From Acidobacteriota bacterium (lineage in GTDB: Bacteria; Acidobacteriota; Vicinamibacteria; Vicinamibacterales; JAHECP01): a DNA stretch of 35,540 bases. Positions 1-8,198 of the stretch are shown one piece after another. Within the stretch, counting starts at the first letter, position 1; the number at the start of each line of letters is the position of its first letter. Both the position numbers and the translations under genes were made by a program. The DNA lies in assembly GCA_024641665.1 (NCBI GenBank), contig JAHECP010000042.1, forward strand, positions 1-35,540, written 5' to 3'. The notes beneath the pieces are model-generated. The model was not told the DNA's origin. It saw only the letters and a list, made by a program, of their open reading frames with translations, and made no database searches.

Positions 1-866
1 AGGTGGTCGAGGCGCTGGCGGGAGTCCGGCTCCACAAGCAGAACTTCCGCCGGCTGGTGGAGAAGGGGGGCCTGGTCGAGGGCACGGGCGTCCTCGAGCG
101 CGGCCCAGTCGCGCGTCGGCCGTCCGTCGGCCGTCCGCTCGGCCGCGCTCACGACGAGCGGCCGCGCCGGCGCGCCGCCGAGGCGGCGCGCGAGCACGCG
201 CTCGGTGAACGCGCGCGCCTCGGCGAGATCGGTGTCGCTCGCGCGGTCGGCCTTCGCGAGCAGGAAGACGAGCGCCTCGGTCTCGCGCGCGATGTCGGAG
301 ACCAGCGCCAGCTCGTCGCCCGAGATCGGCGGGTCGGCGCCGAGCACCACGAGCGCCGCGTCGACGTGCGGCACGAAGCGGCGCGTGGCGGCGGTGTTGC
401 CCGAGAAGACCGAGCCGATGCCAGGCGTGTCCACCAGGCAGAGGCCGTGGCGGAGGATCGGCGCGGGCACGAACACCTCGGCGGCCGCGACCTTCCGGGT
501 GTTGCCGGGGTTCTCGGCCTCGCTCACGTAGCGCCCGAGCGCGCCGGCGGGAATGTCCTGCGTGCGGCCGTCGAGAAAGGCGATGGTGGCGCGCCGCGCG
601 GCGCCGTAGCGCACGGTCGTGACGACCGAGGTGACCGGCTGCACGCCGACCGGGAGCAGGGGTTCGCCGACGAGCGCGTTCACGAGCGTGGACTTGCCGC
701 GCTTGAACTGCCCGACGCACGCGAGGAACAGCCGGCCGGCGGCGAGGCGGTCGGCGAGCGACGCGGCCTCGGCGGCGAGCGCGGCGGCGCCCAGGCGCGA
801 GGCCAGCTCGGCGATCGACCGCAGCGGGTCGTCGGACGCGAGCGGGCCGGGGATCTGCACGTGCAT
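1..866 (-). CDS. Dynamin-family GTPase, 3' end outside window
   Basis: This is the N-terminal 288 residues of a GTPase of the dynamin/YjdA-like type, read from an ATG at 866 and open at the window edge. The G1 P-loop is GQFKRGKST (about 52-60), G3 is DTPGIG (146-151) and a G4-like AKAD lies at 204-207. The long helical stretch before G1 and the threonine/valine-rich segment after it fit the family. Bacterial dynamin-like proteins act on membranes (remodelling, repair or division) and often run past 550 residues, so roughly half is probably missing. No clear ribosome-binding site was found; the start was chosen as the first ATG ahead of the conserved region. The gene runs away from the rest of the window and has no visible link to the sulfur genes. 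Confidence 0.85.
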   Translation of the reverse strand, partial: MHVQIPGPLASDDPLRSIAELASRLGAAALAAEAASLADRLAAGRLFLACVGQFKRGKSTLVNALVGEPLLPVGVQPVTSVVTTVRYGAARRATIAFLDGRTQDIPAGALGRYVSEAENPGNTRKVAAAEVFVPAPILRHGLCLVDTPGIGSVFSGNTAATRRFVPHVDAALVVLGADPPISGDELALVSDIARETEALVFLLAKADRASDTDLAEARAFTERVLARRLGGAPARPLVVSAAERTADGRPTRDWAALEDARALDQAPLLHQPAEVLLVEPDSRQRLDH

Positions 867-967
867 ACCTTCGCGCCGCCCGCGCCTCGCGCAGGCCGCG
901 TCTCCGGGCTGAGCTGAGGGAAGGGGAGAAAGGCGCCCCTACGGAGCCAGCCCCGCAGGAGTCATTG

Positions 968-987
968 GCCGCGCCAGGGGGCGCGGC
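968..987 (-). terminator. GC-rich hairpin after the methyltransferase
   Basis: A perfect 8-bp stem (968-975 with 980-987) closes a 4-nt AGGG loop about 80 bases past the stop of the minus-strand methyltransferase and before the GTPase. No T-tract follows on either strand, so it is at best a weak or factor-assisted terminator. The rest of 867-1065 shows nothing recognisable. Confidence 0.35.
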
Positions 988-1065
988 GGTTGAGGCGGAC
1001 TCCACCGCCGATTCAGACCGAACCTCTTTGATTGTACGCCAGATCGGAACGGGGCCACCAGTGGG

Positions 1066-1707
1066 CTAGACCTTCGCCGCCCTTACGGCCACAAAGGCGG
1101 CCTGGCCGGAGCCCGGCCTCGGACATTCCACCTCGACCGTCTGCGCGAGGACCTTGTCAAGGGTCTGCACCCACTCGCTGGCGACGAAACCCGTCTCGGC
1201 CAGGAGCCCGGCGATCTCGGCCACCGAGTAGAACTCGGCGTCACGATAGAAGGGGCTCTCGTCGCGGTGCGCCACGTAGTGCCGGCCCAGCCGGCTCTCG
1301 CGGTCGATGAAGCCAATGATCAGCATGCCGTCCGGCTTCATGACGCGCCCGGCCTCCCGCAGCATCGCGCGGGCATCGTCGACGAAGCAGATCGTCGTGA
1401 CAATCAAGACGAGATCGAACACGCCGCCGAGAAAGGGAAGCGCCTCGGCCGTGCCGCGGGCGGCCTTGACGCCCCGCGCCCGGGCGCGCTTCAGCATCCG
1501 CGCAGACGGGTCGATGCCCACCGACACGTGCAGCGGTCCGGCGAACCGGCCCGTTCCGACGCCAATCTCCAGGCCGAGCCCCGGGCGTAACGCGAGCCGC
1601 CGCACGGCGAGCAGCTCCGAGCGATATGCCGCGTCGTGGCGCTCGAACCAGCGGTCGTAGCGTTCGGCGTGGGTGTCGAAGGAGTCGGTGCGTGCCACGG
1701 CCCCCAT
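1066..1707 (-). CDS. Class I SAM-dependent methyltransferase (UbiE-like)
   Basis: A 213-residue methyltransferase. The opening DTHAERYDRWF segment is typical of small UbiE/Methyltransf_11 proteins. SAM-binding motif I is LEIGVGTGRF (about 46-55), followed by an acidic strand end (GIDPS) and a post-motif VMKPDG loop near the expected place. The start is set at the ATG at 1707, just before the conserved N-terminus; the longer upstream reading adds arginine-rich sequence that does not look coding. The substrate cannot be told from sequence. It is divergent from the sigma-54 activator at 1890, with a 17-bp palindrome between them, so the two may share control. Its sequence differs from the second methyltransferase at 3322, so they are not recent duplicates. 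Confidence 0.85.
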   Translation of the reverse strand: MGAVARTDSFDTHAERYDRWFERHDAAYRSELLAVRRLALRPGLGLEIGVGTGRFAGPLHVSVGIDPSARMLKRARARGVKAARGTAEALPFLGGVFDLVLIVTTICFVDDARAMLREAGRVMKPDGMLIIGFIDRESRLGRHYVAHRDESPFYRDAEFYSVAEIAGLLAETGFVASEWVQTLDKVLAQTVEVECPRPGSGQAAFVAVRAAKV

Positions 1708-1807
1708 CCTAGACCGAGTGGCAGAGCTGGAGCGAGTCTGCCGGCTGATACCGGCCGCGCCAGAACGGCCGGGACGGGCTCTGCCCTGGAGCGACGCCTC
1801 TGGCAAT

Positions 1808-1824
1808 CGTGGCGAATCGCCACG
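1808..1824. promoter_or_regulatory. 17-bp perfect palindrome between divergent genes
   Basis: The sequence CGTGGCGA-A-TCGCCACG is a perfect 8+1+8 inverted repeat in the 182-bp gap between the methyltransferase (start 1707, minus) and the activator (start 1890, plus). Its compact symmetry is typical of a dimeric repressor or activator operator. Which protein binds is unknown. No second copy was noticed in the window. Confidence 0.45.
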
Positions 1825-1889
1825 GCCAGGTCTGGCACATCGCCATGTTTGCGGGCGCGGCGGCACCCGCCACGACGTATACTGGCACC

Positions 1890-3272
<1,383 letters not shown>

Positions 3273-3321
3273 TCGTCGCGCGCGAACGTCGCGGCGCCGG
3301 CCCCTGCGTCCGTGGTCTGAC

Positions 3322-3939
3322 ATGTGCGAAGAAGCCCGACGCGCGCGCGCGCGATACCTCGAGCGAATGGCGATCTACCGGGCCCGCGGTCACGATCGTC
3401 TGGCCGCCGCGCGGTTCGTCGTCGATCAGGCCGGGCCCGTCAGCGGGTGCGTGCTCGACGTGGGCACCGGGAAAGGGCTGCTGGTGATGGCGTTCGCGCG
3501 GCGCGGACTCGACGTGGTGAGCGTGGACGTGAGTCCCGACCAGCAGCGGATGGCCGCGCTCAACGTCGAGCACGAGCAGGTGGCGTCGCGTGTCCGGTTC
3601 GTGCGGGCGGATGCCGGTCGCCTGGGGTTTCGGGACGCCACGTTCGGCGGCGTGGCGATGATGGACATCCTGCACCACCTCGAGGACGCCGCACCGATCC
3701 TGGCGGAGGCCATCCGGGTCCTCCGCCCCGGTGGGACGCTGCTCGTCGCCGAGTTCACGCGAGAGGGGTTCGAGCTCGTCGATCGCGTGCACCGCGAGGA
3801 AGGACGGGTTCACCCGGTCGGCCCTGTCACCCTTTCGTGGGCGGATGCGTTCCTGTGTTCCCGCGGCCTGACTCGTCGTGCGTCCGCGCAGGCGCACGAG
3901 CACGCGGTCGTCGTCTTCGAGCGCCCGCGCGGCAGCTGA
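3322..3939 (+). CDS. Class I SAM-dependent methyltransferase
   Basis: A 205-residue methyltransferase 49 bp downstream of EBP-1 on the same strand. SAM motif I is VLDVGTGKG (about 44-52), the acidic ribose-binding end is VDVS, and the MMDILHHLED stretch with VLRPGG completes the usual Methyltransf_11/25 pattern. The family includes small-molecule and cofactor methyltransferases, and the substrate is not predictable here. Similar small methyltransferases often sit next to NifX/ORP-type genes, and a NifX-like gene follows convergently at 3975-4397. The ATG at 3322 has only a weak ribosome-binding site, so cotranscription with EBP-1 is plausible. Confidence 0.85.
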   Translation: MCEEARRARARYLERMAIYRARGHDRLAAARFVVDQAGPVSGCVLDVGTGKGLLVMAFARRGLDVVSVDVSPDQQRMAALNVEHEQVASRVRFVRADAGRLGFRDATFGGVAMMDILHHLEDAAPILAEAIRVLRPGGTLLVAEFTREGFELVDRVHREEGRVHPVGPVTLSWADAFLCSRGLTRRASAQAHEHAVVVFERPRGS

Positions 3940-3974
3940 TCGCGCGGGCCCTGGGACGCCGGGGGAACGGCCGG

Positions 3975-4397
3975 TCAATCGCGGTTCGTACCCGCGCCAG
4001 GACCGCGGCCGGGTTCGTGTCGGCGGCCGTGCTCGTCGCCGTGCCGGCCGGCGCACGCCGCGTCCAGCGGAACCGGCCGAAGGGCGCCCGCCTTGAAGGC
4101 GGCGAGGGTTTCGCCGACCGTCGCGTGCTCGGCCTGGAACACCTGAATCGCCGATGCCCGCAGCCGATCCAGCGCGCGGCGTCCCACACCGCCGACCACG
4201 AAACCGTCGATCGCCTCCCCGCCGAGCGCCGACAGGGGCTCGCACATGCCGTGGCCATGACGGGAATTGCGGTTCGCGATCGGGCGGCAGGCCCCGGTCT
4301 CGGTGTCCACGATCATGAAGACGGGCGCCGATCCGAAGTGCTCGCATACGCGGCTCTCGAGTCCTTCGTCCCTGACGACGGGAATGCAGATCTGCAC
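3975..4397 (-). CDS. NifX/MTH1175-type Fe-Mo cluster-binding protein
   Basis: A 140-residue protein of the dinitrogenase iron-molybdenum cofactor biosynthesis (NifX/NifB C-terminal, MTH1175, ORP) family, which bind Fe-S or Mo-Fe-S clusters in an RNase H-like fold. Family marks are the N-terminal QICIPVVRDEGLESRVCEHF, the central NRNSRHGHGMCEPL and the VVGGVGRRAL strand. The C-terminus is rich in His, Cys and acidic residues (ACAGRHGDEH), as in ORP-type members that may bind metal. The start is a GTG at 4397, supported by AGGAG eight bases upstream; an ATG further up (4490) would read through a tandem repeat and is unlikely. It diverges from the radical SAM gene at 4744. No nitrogenase genes are present, so a role in ORP-like or general Fe-S/Mo chemistry is inferred. 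Confidence 0.88.
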   Translation of the reverse strand: MQICIPVVRDEGLESRVCEHFGSAPVFMIVDTETGACRPIANRNSRHGHGMCEPLSALGGEAIDGFVVGGVGRRALDRLRASAIQVFQAEHATVGETLAAFKAGALRPVPLDAACAGRHGDEHGRRHEPGRGPGAGTNRD

Positions 4398-4743
4398 GTC
4401 TGGTACTCCTGATTGAGTGATTCCGGATTGAGTGATTCCGGTCCGCTCCAGGGCTGCCCCTTCCTTCGCACTCAGCCCTTCAACCCTCACGCCATCGGGC
4501 CGATCCCGCAGAACTGCGGCCCGGCCTCATGCCGGCCATCTGGAACCGCCGCACATTGCCAGCCCACGGTCGGCACGGCCGTCGCAATTCGCAAGGGAGT
4601 GGCCGGTCGTTCGGTCCACCGCGGTGCCGACGATCCGCGGGATCCCGCGTCGTTTCCTGGACGCCGCACCCCGCCCCGTGCCGGCCGCCGCGTTGCATCA
4701 CGTGCGCCCGAGTGGGCCGCCGTCCGTCCGCGCCCGTTCGGCC
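4398..4743. other. 346-bp divergent intergenic region
   Basis: This gap separates the NifX-like gene (minus) and the radical SAM operon (plus), so it should hold both promoters. It contains a perfect 15-bp tandem repeat (4411-4440). Several GG-N10-GC spacings could be weak sigma-54 elements: plus strand 4572-4585 and 4683-4696 (the latter with a good TTGCA -12 half), and minus strand 4604-4591 (with TTGC). None matches TGGCAC at -24, and such spacings arise by chance in GC-rich DNA. No coding potential was accepted here. Confidence 0.4.
4411..4440. repeat. 15-bp perfect tandem repeat (2 copies)
   Basis: The unit GATTGAGTGATTCCG occurs twice back to back (4411-4425, 4426-4440), 14 bases upstream of the GTG start of the NifX-like gene and immediately before its AGGAG. 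It is more AT-rich than its surroundings. It could be a pair of direct-repeat operator sites or lie in the mRNA leader. No further copies were noticed in the window. Confidence 0.8.
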
Positions 4744-5715
4744 ATGACTGCAAGCGCACCTCCACTCGTGTTCGGGCCCGTGCCGTCGCGGCGTCTCGGC
4801 CGGAGCCTGGGTGTCAACAACATCCCGCCCAAGACCTGCAGCTACGCGTGCGCCTACTGCCAGGCGGGCCGCACGACGCGCCTCGTGACCGAGCGCCGGA
4901 CCTTCCACCACCCGGCGGCGATCGCAGAGGCGGTGCGCGTGCGCCTCGACCTGGCGGCCGCCCGCCACGAGCGGATCGACTACGTCACGTTCGTGCCCGA
5001 CGGCGAGCCCACGCTCGACCTTGGACTCGGTCGTGCGATCGACTTCATTCGGCAGCTCGGCGTCCGCGTGGCGGTCGTCACGAACGCCTCGCTGCTCTGG
5101 CAGCCCGAGGTCAGGGACGCGCTGGCGCGGGCAGACTGGGTGTCCCTCAAGATCGACGCGGTACAGGAGGTTCCCTGGCGCCGCCTCAACCGGCCGTCCC
5201 GGCACCTGAGCCTCGATCGGGTGCTGGAGGGGCACCGCGAGTTCGCGGCCTCCTACGAGGGCACGCTGGCCACCGAAACCATGCTCGTCGACGGCGTCAA
5301 CGACGGATGGCGCACGCTCGACGCGGTGGCCGACCACGTCGTCGCCTTGCAGCCCGCCGTCGCGTGGGTGGCCGTGCCCGTGCGGCCGCCGGCCCAGACG
5401 TGGGTGCGCGCGCCGAAAACGGCCGTTGTCGAGCGCGCGTGCGAGATCCTCGCGCGGCGCGTTGACCGCGTCGGGTGCCTTACGACCCGCGAGCCGGACG
5501 AGTTCTCCGGCACGGGCGACGTCGAGCGCGATCTGCTGGCCATTGCCGCCGTCCACCCGCTACGCGAGGCAGCCGTCAAGGATCTGCTTCGACGGGCGCA
5601 CGCCGACTGGACGGCGGTCGAGAGGCTCGTCGGGGACGGTCGCCTGGACGTCATCGACTACGACGGCGAGCGGTTTTACCGCGCGGGGCGGGCACAGGCG
5701 ATGGAGACGCGATGA
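4744..5715 (+). CDS. Radical SAM protein
   Basis: A 323-residue radical SAM enzyme. The cluster motif is CSYACAYCQ (Cys32, Cys36, Cys39), preceded by the family hallmark VFGPVPSRRLGRSLGVNN and followed by the DYVTFVPDGEPTLD strand. This is a widespread uncharacterised group, often found with NifX/ORP, Mrp or CooC-type genes in anaerobes. The reaction is unknown. The C-terminal 80 or so residues look like a small winged-helix module (HPLREAAVKDLL...). The start at 4744 is supported by the truncated paralogue at 23600, which begins the same way. Its TGA overlaps the ATG of the following mrp remnant (ATGA), so the two were translationally coupled. Confidence 0.9.
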   Translation: MTASAPPLVFGPVPSRRLGRSLGVNNIPPKTCSYACAYCQAGRTTRLVTERRTFHHPAAIAEAVRVRLDLAAARHERIDYVTFVPDGEPTLDLGLGRAIDFIRQLGVRVAVVTNASLLWQPEVRDALARADWVSLKIDAVQEVPWRRLNRPSRHLSLDRVLEGHREFAASYEGTLATETMLVDGVNDGWRTLDAVADHVVALQPAVAWVAVPVRPPAQTWVRAPKTAVVERACEILARRVDRVGCLTTREPDEFSGTGDVERDLLAIAAVHPLREAAVKDLLRRAHADWTAVERLVGDGRLDVIDYDGERFYRAGRAQAMETR

Positions 5716-6232
5716 CCCCCGCACACTTCCCGACCACGACAGTCGACGACGAAGCCCGGAAGGAGCTCGACGAGGCGCAGCTTCGTGAGCGCATGGGCGC
5801 GGTCCGGCGGAGGCTGCTGATCCTGTCCGGAAAGGGCGGGGTGGGCAAGAGCACCGTGCCGACGTGCGGCGGTGCGTCACGTTCTGCCATTCCTTGTCGG
5901 TTCCGGTGCTGGGCATCGTGGAGAACATGAACGGTCTCGTGTGCCCCGGCTGCGGCGCCGAGATCGACCTGTTCAAGAAGGGAGGCGGTGAAGCCCTGGC
6001 GCGCGAAACCGGCGTGCCCTTCCTGGGTCGCGTCCCGATCGACCCCGCGGTGGTGGTCTCCGGAGATGACGGGACGCCGTTCGTCAGAAGCCGTGTCCAC
6101 ACGCCAGCCGTCTCCGCCTTCCTCGAGATTGCGGCCCGGATCCAACAGCCGGCGGCCGCGCCTCCCGGAGGGGGGCCAAACGACCCGCGCGGCCGCGAGC
6201 CCCCCTGGCCGGCCAGTGAAGGCAATCGATGA
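5712..6232 (+). pseudogene. mrp: mrp/NBP35-type Fe-S carrier ATPase with internal deletion
   Basis: The N-terminal part reads from the ATG at 5712 through Walker A GKGGVGKSTV (residues 40-49, V at 5856-5858). The frame then breaks at 5859-5860. The C-terminal part resumes one frame over from 5861 (DVRRCVTFC), passes through the family signatures VPVLGIVENMNG, CPGCG and DLFKKGGGE, and ends at 6232. Intact Mrp proteins carry roughly 115-120 residues between these points, including switch and Walker B regions; these are missing. The deletion is out of frame, so no functional ATPase can be made. Mrp proteins carry Fe-S clusters to apo-proteins, and NadA just downstream is an Fe-S enzyme. An assembly collapse is possible but would be unusual at such a clean join. 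Confidence 0.85.
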
Positions 6233-7305
6233 GTCCGGTGCGTGTCGGCAGCCGTTCGTCGGTTGGTGTGGATGCGTGGTACGAGCGGCTCAATCGCCTG
6301 GCAGGCGACCTGTACCCGGATCGGTACACCCGAGCCCGCGTCAGAGACCTCGTCGCCATGGCGTCGGAGGTGCGCAGGCTGGCGAGGGCGAAGCGGTCGC
6401 TGATCGTCGCGCACAACTATGTCTCTCCGGAGTTGCAGGAGGTCGCAGACGCGGTCGGAGACTCTCTGGGACTCAGCCTGTCAGTGGCGCGACGAATGCC
6501 TCGCCGGGTGGACTTCTGCGGCGTGTGGTTCATGGGAGAAACCGCCAAGATCATCGTGGGGACGCGCAGCAGGGTTTACATGCCCGCTGTTCCCGGATGT
6601 TCGCTGGTGGACACCATCGATCCCGCCCGGATCTCCAGGTGGATGGCCGCCCATCCGACCGGCATGGCGATTGCCTACGTGAACAGCGACGCGGTGACCA
6701 AGGCGATGAGCGACTACGTGTGTACGTCGGCAAACGCGGCGAAGGTGCTGCTCCACGCCGCTCGTGCTAGGCGGGGCCGACCGATTCTGTTTCTGCCGGA
6801 CAAGTACCTCGGCCGCGTGGCGGTGGCGAAGGCTCACGTGCTTCCCGGCCTCGTGGACCTGTACGACGGATCGTGCCACGTTCACGCCGCGATCAGCGCG
6901 GAGGTCCTCCAGGCCGCGGTGGACCGCCACCCGGACGCGGAGTGCCTGGTTCATCCCGAATGCGCCTGCGCGCCGTCGTGCCTCTCAGGCACGGTCGGCC
7001 GGGCTCGCTCGTCCGCGGCTGTCCACCTCCTCTCCAGTGAGCAGATGCTCCATCGTGCCCGCCGCTCGCGCGCCAGGGAATTCATCGTCGCCACCGAGAA
7101 GGGCATGGTCTACCGGCTGCGCAGGGAGGTGCCTCACAAGAGGTTTCATCCGGTGTCAGAACACGCCGTGTGCGGGTACATGAAGGTGAATACGCTCGAG
7201 AAGCTGCTCTCCTCGCTGCAGCACGACAGCTTCGAGGTCACGATCGATCCTGGCGTGCTCGAGCGGGCCAAGACGCCGATCCGGCGCATGCTGGCGATTC
7301 ACTGA
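6229..7305 (+). CDS. nadA: Quinolinate synthase NadA
   Basis: A 358-residue NadA, which condenses iminoaspartate with dihydroxyacetone phosphate to quinolinate for NAD synthesis, using a [4Fe-4S] cluster held by three cysteines. These are identified as Cys124 (PGCSLVD), Cys216 (DGSCHVH) and Cys315 (CGYMKVNTLEKLL); their spacing of 92 and 99 fits the family. Other signatures are the IVAHNYVSPELQEVAD opening, FMGETAKI, SDYVCTSANA and VHPEC. The ATG at 6229 overlaps the stop of the mrp remnant (ATGA), which indicates an operon. nadB and nadC are not in the window. Position next to thi4 is notable, because Thi4 consumes NAD as a substrate. The gene is intact even though both neighbours are broken. 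Confidence 0.93.
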   Translation: MSPVRVGSRSSVGVDAWYERLNRLAGDLYPDRYTRARVRDLVAMASEVRRLARAKRSLIVAHNYVSPELQEVADAVGDSLGLSLSVARRMPRRVDFCGVWFMGETAKIIVGTRSRVYMPAVPGCSLVDTIDPARISRWMAAHPTGMAIAYVNSDAVTKAMSDYVCTSANAAKVLLHAARARRGRPILFLPDKYLGRVAVAKAHVLPGLVDLYDGSCHVHAAISAEVLQAAVDRHPDAECLVHPECACAPSCLSGTVGRARSSAAVHLLSSEQMLHRARRSRAREFIVATEKGMVYRLRREVPHKRFHPVSEHAVCGYMKVNTLEKLLSSLQHDSFEVTIDPGVLERAKTPIRRMLAIH

Positions 7306-7347
7306 GAACCACCCGGGCCGCGAGGGCACGAGGACAGGCGCCACCGA

Positions 7348-8121
7348 ATGTCGAGCTTCACGGAGACGATCATCTCCAGGGCCATCCTGGACAGCTACCA
7401 TCAGAAGCTCTCACGCCAGATCACCAGCGATGTGGTGGTCGTGGGCGGGGGACCATCCGGGCTCACCGCGGCCCTGTATCTGGCGTCCGCCGGCAGGAGC
7501 GTGACGGTCCTCGAGAAGCGCCTCGCTCCCGGAGGCGGCATCTGGGGAGGGGCCATGGGCATGAACGACGTGGTCGTTCAGCAGGAGGCGATCCCGGTCC
7601 TCGACGCCGCCCTGGTCCGCCACGGCCGCGGGCAGGAGGGACTGTATCTGGTTGACGCCGCGGAGCTCGCCTGAGGCCTCTGCCTCGAGGCGATCCGACG
7701 CGGGGCCACGCTGTTCAACCTGGTGACCCTCGAGGACGTCTGTCTTCACGAGGGAAGGGTGACGGGCGTAGTCATCAACCGGACGGGGATCGCGGGCGTG
7801 TTGCCGGTTGACCCGCTCGTCCTCGCGGCCAGGGCCGTGATCGACGCGACGGGCCATGAAGCCGTGGTGGTCCACCGCTTGCGCAGCCAGGGCCTGCTGC
7901 AGCCGGGCGTGAAGGAGAGTGCCGCGGGCGAAGGACCGATGGACGCGGCGGCGGGCGAGGCCTTCGTTGTCGATCGGGTGGCGGAAGTCTATCCAGGGGT
8001 ATGGGTGACCGGCATGTCCGTGTCGGCGACGTTTGGAGGTCCGAGGATGGGGCCGATCTTCGGAGGCATGCTCCTGTCGGGAAAGAAGGTGGCGGAGCTG
8101 ATCCTGGAGGCCTGGCCGTGA
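7348..8121 (+). pseudogene. thi4: thi4-type thiazole synthase interrupted by in-frame TGA
   Basis: A full-length (257-codon) homologue of Thi4/ThiI-type thiazole synthase, which makes the thiamine thiazole precursor from NAD, glycine and sulfur. The FAD/NAD fold opens with [18 protein letters not shown], followed by [16 protein letters not shown] and, near the end, FGGPRMGPIFGGMLLSG. A single TGA at 7672-7674 splits it. The frame is the same on both sides, and the family usually has a small residue such as Ser there, so TCA to TGA is the simplest change. The ATGHEAVVVHRL segment seems to carry His where yeast has the sulfur-donating Cys205, as in sulfide-dependent archaeal enzymes; that alignment was made by eye. 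A sequencing error or readthrough is possible. Confidence 0.85.
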
Positions 8122-8198
8122 TCCCACCCCCAGGAGTGACCGCATTGCGAGCATGAGCTGCCGCTCGCGAGACAGCGGTGGAAACGGCCCTGCGCCGC

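Noticed and set aside
4572-4696. GG-N10-GC spacings as sigma-54 promoters of the radical SAM operon
   Set aside because: The -24 halves do not match TGGCAC and such spacings are frequent in GC-rich DNA. They are mentioned only as weak possibilities in the intergenic entry.
7672-7674. Genome-wide reassignment of TGA
   Set aside because: Many intact genes in the window end with TGA at the expected length and overlap the next start, so TGA is a normal stop here.
7672-7700. Selenocysteine insertion at the thi4 TGA (a short GCCTC/GAGGC hairpin lies downstream)
   Set aside because: The hairpin is short and the family normally has a small residue such as Ser at this place rather than Cys or Sec. 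A nonsense mutation or error is simpler.
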